NCBI RefSeq assembly: GCF_020164745.1
Contig: NZ_JAIUGV010000003.1
Location: 310,001-374,000, forward strand
Origin: Mesorhizobium sp. ES1-4
GTDB lineage: Bacteria; Pseudomonadota; Alphaproteobacteria; Rhizobiales; Rhizobiaceae
Reading direction: 5' to 3'
DNA length: 64,000 bases
Both the position numbers and the translations under genes were made by a program. Below the pieces are notes generated by a model, which saw nothing but the letters and a program-made list of their open reading frames with translations, did no database searches and had not been told where the DNA came from. Each line of letters starts with the position of its first letter. Within the stretch, counting starts at the first letter, position 1. Below are positions 26,965-35,573 of this stretch, in pieces.

Positions 26965-28041
26965 TTGGCACAGACATCCCACGGCGTCGGCGAAGTAAGC
27001 TATGACGCCAAGAAGCGCACATGGCCGGCCGAATTCAACGTCTTCCTGGCGCTCGTCATTCTCGTCGTCGTCTTCGAACTGATCGGCCGCGTCTTTCTCG
27101 GCGACAGCTTTCTGTTCAACACCCGCAGCGACGTTTCCGGGCTCTTCAACGAGGCGCGGCTGCAGATCATCATCCTGCAGGTGTCGATCGTCGGCATCAT
27201 CGCCATCGGGGTCACGCAGGTGATCATTACGGGTGGCATCGACCTGTCCTCGGGCTCGATCGTCGGCGCGACCGCCATGATCGCGATGAGCTTCGCCCAG
27301 GTCGCGACCGTCAACGGCAATCCCAACCCCAAGGCGATGTTCCTGGCGCAGGGCTGGACCGACCTGCCGGTGATCGTGCCGGTGCTGGTGGCGATCGGCT
27401 GCGGCCTGCTCGCCGGCCTGGTCAACGGCGCCCTGATCGCCTACACGCGCATCCCGCCCTTCATCGCCACGCTCGGCATGATGGTGACGGCGCGCGGCAT
27501 CGCCAAATGGTGGTCCAAGGGCCAGCCGATCTCGTTTCCGACCGACAGTTTCGCGGCGATCGGCAAGGGCCTGATGCCTGTCATCATCTTCCTGTCGCTG
27601 GCCGTGCTGTTCCAGCTCATCCTGACCTACACCAGGTACGGGAAGCATTGTTACGCGATAGGCTCCAACGAGGATGCCGCGCGCATGTCGGGCATCAAGA
27701 TCGCCAATCACAAGATCCTCGTCTACGTCATCGCCGGCATTCTGGCCGCGCTCGCCGCCGTGGTGCTCTCGTCCAAGAACCTCACCGCCCAGGCCGGCAT
27801 GGGCGTGATGTACGAACTCGACGCCATCGCCATGGCGGTCATCGGCGGCGTCTCGCTGTCGGGCGGACGCGGCTCCATCATCGGCACGGTGATCGGCGCG
27901 CTGATCTTCGGCGTCATCATCTCCGGCTTCACCTTCCTGCGCCTCGACGCCTACTACCAGGAGATGGTCAAGGGCGTGATCATCGTCGGCGCGGTCGTTC
28001 TCGACCAGTGGCGCCAACGCATGCGGGCATTGAGGGCTTGA
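26965..28041 (+). CDS. inositol-type ABC permease
   Basis: 358 residues, an RbsC/BPD_transp_2 permease with about ten helices. QVIITGGIDLSSGSIVGATAMIAM and the conserved YAIGSNEDAARMSGIKI loop are typical of sugar permeases. I start at the TTG giving MAQTSHG because a strong GGAGGAAAGAAGA ribosome site lies just before it; that site would be inside the gene if the upstream TTG were used. It pairs with the adjacent ATPase. Confidence 0.9.
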   Translation: MAQTSHGVGEVSYDAKKRTWPAEFNVFLALVILVVVFELIGRVFLGDSFLFNTRSDVSGLFNEARLQIIILQVSIVGIIAIGVTQVIITGGIDLSSGSIVGATAMIAMSFAQVATVNGNPNPKAMFLAQGWTDLPVIVPVLVAIGCGLLAGLVNGALIAYTRIPPFIATLGMMVTARGIAKWWSKGQPISFPTDSFAAIGKGLMPVIIFLSLAVLFQLILTYTRYGKHCYAIGSNEDAARMSGIKIANHKILVYVIAGILAALAAVVLSSKNLTAQAGMGVMYELDAIAMAVIGGVSLSGGRGSIIGTVIGALIFGVIISGFTFLRLDAYYQEMVKGVIIVGAVVLDQWRQRMRALRA

Positions 28042-28043
28042 CC

Positions 28044-28811
28044 ATGTCGGACATCGTGCTGAAGACCGAAAACCTCACCAAGCGCTATGGCGGCGTGCAT
28101 GCGCTTGAGGGCGCCAACTTCGAGCTGCGCAAGGGCGAGCATGTCGCCATCATGGGCGACAACGGCGCCGGCAAGTCGACCTTCGTGCGCCAGATCACCG
28201 CTGTCGAACAACGCACCAGCGGCCAGATCTGGTTCGACGGCAGGCAAGTGAATTTCGCCGGCCCGATCGAGGCCCGCGAGGCAGGCATCGAGACAGTGTT
28301 CCAGAACCTGGCGCTGGCCGACGATCTCGACGTGCCGTCGAACCTGTTCCTTGGCCGCGAAAAGGTGCTGTTCAATCTCGGCCCGTTCTCGATCCTCGAC
28401 CGCAAATACATGCGCAAGGCGACCGAGGCGGCGCTGGTGCGCACGGCGGTGAAGATACCCAACCTCTCCAACACGATACGCCATATGTCGGGCGGTCAGC
28501 GGCAGTGCGTGGCGATTGCCAGGACGGCCACCTTCGCTTCCAAGCTGATCATCATGGACGAGCCGACGGCGGCACTCGGTGTGCAGGAGACGGCGCAGGT
28601 CGAAAACATCATCCGCACGCTGAAGGACAATGGCGAGCCGATGATCCTGATCAGCCATAACATGCGCCAAGTGTTCGACCTTTGCGACCGCATCGTGGTG
28701 TTCCGGCGCGGCCGCATCGTCGCCAATCTGCGCAAGGAGAATACCGACGGCCAGGATATCGTATCGTACATCACCGGCGCCAAGACTGGCGAGGCGGAAC
28801 TCGCGGCCTAG
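28044..28811 (+). CDS. inositol-type ABC ATPase, single nucleotide-binding domain
   Basis: 255 residues. Walker A MGDNGAGKST, signature MSGGQRQ, Walker B LIIMDEPTAAL and H-loop LISHNMRQ. Unlike the roughly 500-residue double-domain ATPases of ribose importers (one is at 52.4 kb), it has only one ABC domain, so it must act as a homodimer, as reported for inositol importers of the IatA type. Two bases separate it from the permease. Confidence 0.9.
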   Translation: MSDIVLKTENLTKRYGGVHALEGANFELRKGEHVAIMGDNGAGKSTFVRQITAVEQRTSGQIWFDGRQVNFAGPIEAREAGIETVFQNLALADDLDVPSNLFLGREKVLFNLGPFSILDRKYMRKATEAALVRTAVKIPNLSNTIRHMSGGQRQCVAIARTATFASKLIIMDEPTAALGVQETAQVENIIRTLKDNGEPMILISHNMRQVFDLCDRIVVFRRGRIVANLRKENTDGQDIVSYITGAKTGEAELAA

Positions 28812-28927
28812 GCGGTGGTTACCCGGCTCTAGGACGATCCGCCACACCGGGAAATAACCTTGCCACCTTTCCTCGACAGGAAGGTGCGGACACAACTCTC
28901 TCGAACCCATCCCCAAAGGACATATCC

Positions 28928-29923
28928 ATGACTGTTCGCTTCGCCCTCCTCGGTGCCGGCCGCATCGGCAAGGTCCACGCCCGCGCCGTGGGCTCAAACC
29001 CGCAGGCAAAACTGGTCGCCGTTGCCGATGCTTTCGAGAAGGCGGCGAGCGAACTGGCGAGCGCCTATGGCGCCGAGGTGCGGACCATCGACGCCATCGA
29101 GAAATCCAATGACATCGACGCCGTCGTCATCTGTACGCCGACCGACACGCATGCCGATCTGATCGAGCGCTTCGCCAAGGCCGGCAAGGCGATCTTCTGC
29201 GAGAAGCCGATCGACCTCGACGTCAAGCGGGTGGAGAAATGCCTTGCCGTGGTCGACAAGGCCAAGGCGACGCTGATGGTCGGCTTCAACAGGCGCTTCG
29301 ATCCGCATTTCGCCGCCGTGCGCAAGGCGATCGACGACGGCGCCATCGGCACGGTGGAGATGGTCACCATCACCTCGCGCGATCCCGGCGCCCCGCCGCT
29401 CGACTACATCGCGCGCTCCGGCGGCATTTTCCGTGACATGACCATCCATGATTTCGACATGGCGCGCTTCCTGCTCGGCGAGGAGCCCGTCGCGGTCAGC
29501 GCGCATGCCTCGGTGCTGGTCGACAAGAAGATCGGCGAAGCCGGCGATTTCGACTCGGTCAGCGTCATCCTCGAAACCGCGTCAGGCAAGCAGGCGGTCA
29601 TCTCCAACTCGCGCCGCGCCACCTATGGCTACGACCAGCGCATCGAGGTGCATGGCTCGAAAGGCATGGTTGCGGCCGAAAACCAGCGGCCGGTGTCGAT
29701 CGAATTGGCCAACGAGAAGGGCTACACCCGCCCGCCGCTGCACGACTTTTTCATGACCCGCTATCTCGACGCCTATGCCAATGAGATCGCCGCCTTCATC
29801 GCCGCTGCGACTTCAGGCAAGAAGGCGGCGCCGAGCGGCGCGGACGGCCTTGTCGCGCTGAAGCTGGCGGACGCCGCGCTGAAGTCGGCGACATCCGGCA
29901 AGACCGTGCGTCTCGACAAATAA
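28928..29923 (+). CDS. iolG: inositol 2-dehydrogenase
   Basis: 331 residues of the Gfo/Idh/MocA family. It oxidises myo-inositol to 2-keto-myo-inositol (scyllo-inosose) with NAD. The Rossmann motif FALLGAGRIGKVHA opens the protein, FCEKPIDLD carries the conserved EKP lysine, and GGIFRDMTIHDFDMARFL holds the Asp and His of the active site. Length matches rhizobial IdhA (about 330). It lies in the importer operon rather than with iolCDEB, linking uptake and the first catabolic step. Confidence 0.9.
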   Translation: MTVRFALLGAGRIGKVHARAVGSNPQAKLVAVADAFEKAASELASAYGAEVRTIDAIEKSNDIDAVVICTPTDTHADLIERFAKAGKAIFCEKPIDLDVKRVEKCLAVVDKAKATLMVGFNRRFDPHFAAVRKAIDDGAIGTVEMVTITSRDPGAPPLDYIARSGGIFRDMTIHDFDMARFLLGEEPVAVSAHASVLVDKKIGEAGDFDSVSVILETASGKQAVISNSRRATYGYDQRIEVHGSKGMVAAENQRPVSIELANEKGYTRPPLHDFFMTRYLDAYANEIAAFIAAATSGKKAAPSGADGLVALKLADAALKSATSGKTVRLDK

Positions 29924-29952
29924 GAACAGACCCAAGGCACAGGAGCAGGGCG

Positions 29953-30747
29953 ATGAGCGCATCCGCCGACCGCAATTCGAACACACGCGCCATCGTCACC
30001 GGCGGTGCGCAAGGCATCGGCTTTGCCGTCGCCGAGGCGCTGGCCGACGAAGGTTGCCGCGCGCTGGCGCTGATCGGCCGCTCGCAGGAGAAGGGCGACA
30101 AGGCTGTCGCCCATTTCAAGAAATCGGGCGTCGACGCGATCTTTATCAGCGCCGACGTTTCAAAGGTGGCCGACTGCAAGCGCGCGGTCACCAACGCGCT
30201 CTCCCATTTCGGTACGATCAACGCGCTGGTCAACGCCGCCGCCACCTCGGCGCGCGGCTCGCTGGTCGAGACCAGCGAAGAGCTGTTCGATCAGATCTTC
30301 GACACCAATGTGCGCGGCCCGTTTTTCCTGATGCAGGGCGTGGTGGCGCATCTGCTGCAGAAGAAGACCCCAGGCTCGATCGTCAACGTGCTGTCGATGT
30401 CGGCGCATACCGGCCAGTCCTTCCTGACGCCCTATTCGACCAGCAAGGGCGCACTGATGACGCTGACCAAGAACGTCGCCAACGCCTATCGCTTCAACCG
30501 CATCCGCTGCAACGCCGTGCTGCCGGGCTGGATGGACACCGAAGGCGAGGACATCGTCCAGAAGAAATGGCACGACGCGCCCGACGACTGGCTGGCGAAG
30601 GCCGAGGCGGCGCAGCCAATGGGCCAGTTGGTCAAGCCGGACCAGCTCGCGCGGCTGATCAGCTACATGGTCAGCCCGCAATCGGGCGTCATGACCGGAT
30701 CGCTGGTCGACTACGACCAGAGCGTCGCGGGTTCATCGCCGGAGTAG
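29953..30747 (+). CDS. short-chain dehydrogenase of the inositol importer operon
   Basis: 264 residues. Cofactor motif VTGGAQGIGFAVA, NAAATS in place of NNAG, and the catalytic YSTSK. SDR enzymes oxidise secondary alcohols. Position directly after iolG (29-base gap) suggests a second cyclitol or sugar dehydrogenase, for example for another inositol isomer. The exact substrate is not readable from sequence. Confidence 0.85.
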   Translation: MSASADRNSNTRAIVTGGAQGIGFAVAEALADEGCRALALIGRSQEKGDKAVAHFKKSGVDAIFISADVSKVADCKRAVTNALSHFGTINALVNAAATSARGSLVETSEELFDQIFDTNVRGPFFLMQGVVAHLLQKKTPGSIVNVLSMSAHTGQSFLTPYSTSKGALMTLTKNVANAYRFNRIRCNAVLPGWMDTEGEDIVQKKWHDAPDDWLAKAEAAQPMGQLVKPDQLARLISYMVSPQSGVMTGSLVDYDQSVAGSSPE

Positions 30748-30751
30748 GTTC

Positions 30752-30781
30752 ATGCGAGCAGTTTTCGGCATCATGCTTTAG
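30752..30781. repeat. partial AGCATGAT repeat, copy 4
   Basis: CATGCGAGCAGTTTTCGG followed by CATCATGCTTTAG keeps the right end of the dispersed palindrome seen upstream of the phosphofructokinase gene. It lies in the short gap between the SDR and vapC, which are convergent. Confidence 0.5.
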
Positions 30782-30784
30782 CAC

Positions 30785-31210
30785 CTATCGTAGGTCGGTC
30801 TTTGTGAAATCCTGACCGGTGTAGAGCAAAGCCAAATTATATGCCTTGCAACAGGCATAGGAAAAGCAATCGCCCATGTTGAGCTGCGCCGGCGAATTGA
30901 CACCCTTGCCGTGGCTGCGCGCCGCTTCGACAGCGAGCCGCCCGACCTCGGCCGAAATGAGGACCTCGCCCACTCCCAAATCCTGTACGAAACGGTCAAC
31001 GGCGGCATTCGCCTTTGTGATTGCCGCCGGTTCTACGGGTGAAGGCAGGGGGGTCTTTGAACGCGCCAAGGCCATTGAGGTCTCGAAACGAACGACCGCC
31101 GAAATGAAGAAAGGCCCGCCGTGGGCATCCATCCGGGCGGCGAGTTCTCCTGCCGTCGGCTCCGGGCGTAACAGCGCGACAACTGCCGACGCGTCAATGA
31201 ACAAGCTCAT
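30785..31210 (-). CDS. vapC: VapC-family PIN-domain toxin
   Basis: 141 residues. PIN-domain ribonuclease: acidic active-site residues appear in LFIDASAVVA (Asp6), VRFETSMAL (Glu), LNMGDCFSYA (Asp) and TGQDFTKTDL (Asp). It would cut RNA unless bound by the antitoxin encoded upstream, whose stop overlaps this ATG by four bases. Full length and apparently intact. Confidence 0.88.
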   Translation of the reverse strand: MSLFIDASAVVALLRPEPTAGELAARMDAHGGPFFISAVVRFETSMALARSKTPLPSPVEPAAITKANAAVDRFVQDLGVGEVLISAEVGRLAVEAARSHGKGVNSPAQLNMGDCFSYACCKAYNLALLYTGQDFTKTDLR

Positions 31211-31458
31211 AGCCCGCCTGAAAGCTCGTCCGAATAGGCTTTCATATCGAAGTCAGGATTATCCGCTCCGATTTCGCCAGCCATTCTGACCGCCTCCGCC
31301 AAGCGCTCCGACACAGATTGGACACTGCGGGCGCGCTCGATTTCATGCGTCAGAGCGCGGCGAACCGCCTCGACCTTGCTCGGCGCCTTTGTGAGGCGCT
31401 GCACCTCAAGGACCAACCGGTCGATATGCGTTCTTACATATTTATACAAGACTGCCAT
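31207..31458 (-). CDS. vapB: VapB-like antitoxin
   Basis: 83 residues from the ATG giving MAVLYKYV. RLTKAPSKVEAVRRALTHEI fits the short Rv0623/VapB-type DNA-binding N-terminal domain, and the tail DNPDFDMKAYSDELSGGL would wrap the toxin. The frame stays open upstream, but those residues do not look like an antitoxin; a start 15 codons earlier (MSGHIAE) cannot be excluded. It probably autorepresses the pair. Roughly 260 bases upstream to the DAHP synthase hold no further gene. Confidence 0.72.
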   Translation of the reverse strand: MAVLYKYVRTHIDRLVLEVQRLTKAPSKVEAVRRALTHEIERARSVQSVSERLAEAVRMAGEIGADNPDFDMKAYSDELSGGL

Positions 31459-31721
31459 CGGATGCGTGACATCCAACGCGACTTCAGCTATATGCCCACT
31501 CATGATCAACCTGACCGCCACGTATTGGTACTTTAGCAGCTCGCTGGCGGCGGGAGGATTGCGCTCGATCTGAAGATTGCAGCACCAAGTCCGAACAGCC
31601 GCCAGATCTGGCGGCTTTTTTGTTTCAGCCGGCAGGTCTCCCAAAACATAGTTTTACGCAATTCCGGACGGAAAACCGCTACGCACCTTTCCTGGAATTG
31701 CTCTAACAGGAGCAGAAAGCC

Positions 31722-32813
31722 GTGTTGACCACCACAGACGACCTTCGGGTCAAGGAAATCAGAGAACTGAGCACGCCGGACCAGGTGATGCGGGAGATCC
31801 CGCGCACGCTGACGGCAACGCGCACCGTCAGCGCGTCACGCAATGCCATCCACGCTGTCTTGAACGGGACCGACGACAGGCTGCTCGTCATCGTCGGCCC
31901 TTGTTCCATCCACGATCCGGTCGCGGCCGTCGACTATGCCAGCCGTCTGGCGGCGCTGCGCGAGGCCCTGGCCGACCGGCTCGAGATCGTGATGCGGGTT
32001 TATTTCGAGAAGCCGCGCACCACGGTCGGCTGGAAGGGGCTGATCAACGATCCGGATCTCGACGGCAGCTTCAACATCGACAAGGGGCTGCGGATGGCGC
32101 GCAACGTGCTGTCCGCCGTCAACAATCTCGGCCTGCCGGCGGCGACCGAATTCCTCGACATGACGACGCCGCAATATATTGCCGACCTCGTCGCCTGGGG
32201 CGCCATCGGCGCGCGCACGACCGAGAGCCAGATCCACCGCGAATTGGCGTCGGGCCTCTCCTGCCCGGTCGGCTTCAAGAACGGCACCGACGGCAATCTC
32301 AGGATCGCCGGCGAGGCGGTGAAGTCGGCCGCCCAGCCGCATCATTTCATGGCGGTGACCAAGGGCGGACGCAGCGGCATCGCAACGACCACGGGCAACG
32401 AGGATTGCCATGTCATCCTGCGTGGCGGTGTTCAGCCCAACTACGACGCGGCAAGCGTCGAGGCCGCATCCGTCGAACTCGCCCGCATCGGTATCGCGCC
32501 CCGTCTGATGATCGACGTCAGCCACGCCAACTCGGCCAAGAAGCCCGAGAACCAGCCGAAAGTGGCGGCCGACGTGGCAGGCCAGCTGGCGGCGGGCGAC
32601 GAGCGCATCATCGGCATCATGATCGAGAGCAATCTCGTCGCCGGCCGGCAGGACGTTGTGGCAGGCATGCCGCTGGTCTACGGCCAGAGCATCACCGACG
32701 GCTGCATCGACTGGGCGACCACCGAGACCGTGCTGCACGGGCTTGCCGGCGCCGTCGAATGGCGCCGCTCGGCACGCCGCGCCATGCTGGAAAGCCGGCA
32801 GGGCGCTGCCTGA
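31722..32813 (+). CDS. class I 3-deoxy-7-phosphoheptulonate (DAHP) synthase
   Basis: 363 residues of the AroF/G/H type. Joins phosphoenolpyruvate and erythrose 4-phosphate in the first step of the shikimate pathway. LVIVGPCSIHDP, FEKPRTTVGWKG, GFKNGTDG and IDVSHANS are the family signatures. GTG start after AGGAGCAGAAAGCC. Rhizobia generally rely on a class II enzyme for this step, so a class I copy in an accessory region is unusual. A 14-base palindrome GACACGGCCGTGTC overlaps the stop codon. Confidence 0.93.
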   Translation: MLTTTDDLRVKEIRELSTPDQVMREIPRTLTATRTVSASRNAIHAVLNGTDDRLLVIVGPCSIHDPVAAVDYASRLAALREALADRLEIVMRVYFEKPRTTVGWKGLINDPDLDGSFNIDKGLRMARNVLSAVNNLGLPAATEFLDMTTPQYIADLVAWGAIGARTTESQIHRELASGLSCPVGFKNGTDGNLRIAGEAVKSAAQPHHFMAVTKGGRSGIATTTGNEDCHVILRGGVQPNYDAASVEAASVELARIGIAPRLMIDVSHANSAKKPENQPKVAADVAGQLAAGDERIIGIMIESNLVAGRQDVVAGMPLVYGQSITDGCIDWATTETVLHGLAGAVEWRRSARRAMLESRQGAA

Positions 32814-32864
32814 CACGGCCGTGTCTGCAAAGAAAGGGCGGTGGTCGCCGGATTCGGACCGGAC

Positions 32865-33500
32865 TCACGCCGCCCTCAAACCTTCCCAGGCGGTGAACAG
32901 CGCGACGGCGAACAGCAGCAGGCCGGCGGCGCGGCCTGCAAAAGCCGTGGCGCGAGGATTGGCGACCAGCAAGTCCCGGCTCCGGCCGGCGGTAATCGCG
33001 AGCCCGCCATAGATGGCGAACTGCGTAAGGACCGTAAGCAGCCCCATAATGGTCGCTTGCGCCCAGATCGGGCCGTAAGCCGGTTTGAGGAACTGCGGAT
33101 AGACAGCCAACACGAAGAGATAGGCTTTCGGATTGATCAGGCAGGTCACGGCGCCCTGGCGGAAGGCTTTCCATGCCGAGCGGCTGCCGGTTGGCCCGTG
33201 ATTGTCGACCGTGATGGAGCTGCGCATCAAGGTGATGCCGATAAAAGCCATGTAGGCGGCGCCGGCAATCAGCAATGGCGTGAACAGGATCGGCACGAAA
33301 TGCATCAGCAGGCCAACGCCGACCGCGCCATTCAACGTATGGACCAGGCCGCCCAGCATGATCCCGCCGGTTGCCGCAAGCCCCCGGTTGATGCCGCCGG
33401 TAAGCGCATTGGCAAGCACGAACAGCATGTCCATTCCGGGCACGATGATGATGCCGAACAGGAGCAGAAAGAAAAGCCAGAGATTGAGCGCGTAGTCCAT
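32865..33500 (-). CDS. LysE/RhtB-family exporter
   Basis: 211 residues, six hydrophobic helices. IIVPGMDMLFVLANALTGG replaces the usual PGP start signature, and NPKAYLFVLAVYPQFL is the mid-protein family motif. Predicted to export an amino acid or similar metabolite. Divergent from a WYL-type regulator, which probably controls it. Confidence 0.87.
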   Translation of the reverse strand: MDYALNLWLFFLLLFGIIIVPGMDMLFVLANALTGGINRGLAATGGIMLGGLVHTLNGAVGVGLLMHFVPILFTPLLIAGAAYMAFIGITLMRSSITVDNHGPTGSRSAWKAFRQGAVTCLINPKAYLFVLAVYPQFLKPAYGPIWAQATIMGLLTVLTQFAIYGGLAITAGRSRDLLVANPRATAFAGRAAGLLLFAVALFTAWEGLRAA

Positions 33501-33575
33501 GTCAGTTGCCTGTCAGCCTTCCCGGCAATCCATTGAGGAAGCCGTTGATTTTCATGCCAATAGGCAGTCCTATAG

Positions 33576-33590
33576 GTCAGCCCAACTGAC
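33576..33590. promoter_or_regulatory. candidate operator between LysE-type exporter and WYL regulator
   Basis: GTCAG-CCCAA-CTGAC is a perfect 5-bp inverted repeat in the 127-base divergent promoter region. A further GTCAG lies 12 bases downstream. Short, so support is modest. Confidence 0.35.
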
Positions 33591-33627
33591 GATGGTGTGT
33601 CAGTAGCGAACGGGAACCGAGTAAAAA

Positions 33628-34326
33628 ATGCGCAAGGCCTCGCGCCTGTTCGAGATCATCCAGATCCTGCGGCTGGCCAGGAAGCCGGTGACGGCGGCTA
33701 TAATGGCCGGGCAGCTGGAAGTGACGATACGCTCGATCTATCGCGACATCGCGGCCCTGCAGGCGATGCGTGTCCCGATCGAGGGCGGCCGTGGCATCGG
33801 CTACATCCTGCGCCCCGGCTTCGACCTGCCGCCGCTGATGTTCTCGATCGAGGAGATGGAGGCGATCGTGCTGTCGCTGGCGTTGCTCGAGCGCACGGGA
33901 GACGACGAGCTCAAACAGGCGGCCAAGCGCGTCGGCGCCAAAATCGCCGGCGCGGTGCCCCCGCCCTTGCGCCAGACGCTCGACGCCAATGCCTTGCATG
34001 CCTGGGGCTTTGCCGCGCCCGCCGCCGGCGCGATCGACCTGGCGCTGGTGCGCCGCGCCATCCGCGACGAGAAAAAGCTCGACCTTTCCTACCGCGACGA
34101 ACGAGGCCGGCCTACGACACGCCTGATCCGCCCAATCGCGCTGATCTACTATGCCGAGACCGCCAACATCGTCGCCTGGTGCGAGCTGCGCCAGGCGATC
34201 CGCAATTTCCGCAGCGACCGCATCGAGGATTGCCGGCCGACCGGCTTATGGTTCAAGGGCGAAGGCGACCGCTTGCGGCAGGTCTGGGTCAATGGCTGGG
34301 AAACGAATGCGGTTGTCGGCGGCTGA
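33628..34326 (+). CDS. HTH/WYL-domain (YafY-type) regulator
   Basis: 232 residues. N-terminal winged helix of the HTH_11 type (RLFEIIQILRLARKPVTAAIMA...TIRSIYRDIAAL), the GGRGIGYIL wing, and a C-terminal WYL domain (YYAETANIVAWCELRQAIR then NFRSDRI). WYL domains sense small ligands or nucleic acids. Divergent from the LysE-type exporter, which is its likely target. Confidence 0.87.
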   Translation: MRKASRLFEIIQILRLARKPVTAAIMAGQLEVTIRSIYRDIAALQAMRVPIEGGRGIGYILRPGFDLPPLMFSIEEMEAIVLSLALLERTGDDELKQAAKRVGAKIAGAVPPPLRQTLDANALHAWGFAAPAAGAIDLALVRRAIRDEKKLDLSYRDERGRPTTRLIRPIALIYYAETANIVAWCELRQAIRNFRSDRIEDCRPTGLWFKGEGDRLRQVWVNGWETNAVVGG

Positions 34327-34329
34327 CTG

Positions 34330-35454
34330 TTACCTCACCTCCACCCAGCGCTTTTGCTCATATGAACGCGCCATGGCATGCACGGTGCGCTCGATCTCCA
34401 GCCCTTCGGCGAACTCGATGAGCCGGGCGGGCTCGCCGGCGAGCCGCGTCAGCAATTCGCGGCACTCGATGATCTTGAGGTCGTTGAAGCCGAGGCCATG
34501 GCCGGGCGCCGGCAGGAAGGCATCATAGGGCCTGTGATGCGGCGCCACCAGGATGGTGCGATAGCCCTGTTCGGTCGGCCGGTCCGATGTGAGGTAGAGC
34601 TGGAATTCGTTCATGCGCTCCTGGTCGAACAGGATCGACCCCTTGGAGCCGAAGATCTGGATGGCGATGCGGCCCTTGCGGCCCCAGGCCGAACGGTTGA
34701 CCTGAAGCGTGCCGGCAATGCCGTTTTCCAGGCGCATCAGCACGCTGGCGATGTCGTAGGTTTCGACCGCGCGGCGCCCGCCTGATGCCAGCTTGCGGTC
34801 GGCATAGGGCTTGGCCATGTCGCAGATGACGCTGGCGACACGTCCGAACAGCACCGAGACCAGCGACAGCGGATGCACGGCGAAATCGTCGAGCGCGCCG
34901 TAGCCGGAAGCGGCTTCGTGCTTCCAGAAGAACAGCGCCTCCGGATCGGCCATGAAATCCTCGTCCATCTCAATGCGCAGATGGTTGACATCGCCGATGA
35001 TCTTTTCCTCCAGCAACGCGCCGATGTGGCGTATGGCCGGACTCTGGATGTAGTTGTATCCAAGAGCGGCGACCTTGCCTGATGTCTTGGCCGCGGCCGC
35101 CATCGCCTCGGCCTCGGCAAAGCTCGGCGCCATCGGCTTTTCGCACCACAGATGCTTGCCGGCTTCGAGGACGGCGATGGCCATTTCCGGATGGAACTGG
35201 TTGGGCGTGGTCAGCGAGACGATATCGACCTCCGGGTCGTTGACGACGGCGCGCCAGTCGCCGGAGGCCTTGGCGAAGCCGAACTCGCCGGCCTTGCGCC
35301 TGGCGAGATCCTCATTGACCTCGCCGAGATGGACGAGCCGCGGCTTGGCCACGTCGGGGAAGACGGCGCCGACGGCGCTCCACGCGATGGCATGGCATTT
35401 TCCCATGAAGCCCGTGCCGATAAGACCTACGCCAACCATCCGCGATTTCTCCAT
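34330..35454 (-). CDS. Gfo/Idh/MocA oxidoreductase, probable second inositol dehydrogenase
   Basis: 374 residues. NAD-binding GVGLIGTGFMGKCHA, WCEKPMAPS with the catalytic Lys, and YGALDDFAVHPLSLV in the active-site region. Only 119 bases separate it from the divergent iolR. In Sinorhizobium a homologous gene sits in the same place and, as I recall, is needed for scyllo- or chiro-inositol use, so it likely handles an inositol isomer other than the one for IolG. At 374 residues it is longer than IolG (331). Confidence 0.83.
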   Translation of the reverse strand: MEKSRMVGVGLIGTGFMGKCHAIAWSAVGAVFPDVAKPRLVHLGEVNEDLARRKAGEFGFAKASGDWRAVVNDPEVDIVSLTTPNQFHPEMAIAVLEAGKHLWCEKPMAPSFAEAEAMAAAAKTSGKVAALGYNYIQSPAIRHIGALLEEKIIGDVNHLRIEMDEDFMADPEALFFWKHEAASGYGALDDFAVHPLSLVSVLFGRVASVICDMAKPYADRKLASGGRRAVETYDIASVLMRLENGIAGTLQVNRSAWGRKGRIAIQIFGSKGSILFDQERMNEFQLYLTSDRPTEQGYRTILVAPHHRPYDAFLPAPGHGLGFNDLKIIECRELLTRLAGEPARLIEFAEGLEIERTVHAMARSYEQKRWVEVR

Positions 35455-35482
35455 TGCCGGAAGTGCCGATTGGATGAATTAG

Positions 35483-35503
35483 TCCATTTTTCCCCGGAAT
35501 GGA
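35483..35503. promoter_or_regulatory. palindromes between the dehydrogenase gene and iolR
   Basis: TCCATT and AATGGA are perfect 6-bp arms 9 bases apart, and between them lies the 10-base palindrome TTCCCCGGAA. They are in the divergent promoter region and may serve autoregulation of iolR and control of the dehydrogenase, though they do not match GGAA-N6-TTCC. Confidence 0.45.
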
Positions 35504-35573
35504 ATGTCTGCCTCATTTTTTATGGCGTTCTTGCGCAGGCTCGCTATGATGGGGCAGAGAGGACGCCTCACGG

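Noticed and set aside
31207..31644. 145-residue form of the VapB-like antitoxin
   Set aside because: The extra N-terminus has no antitoxin features; VapB proteins of this type are about 80 residues.
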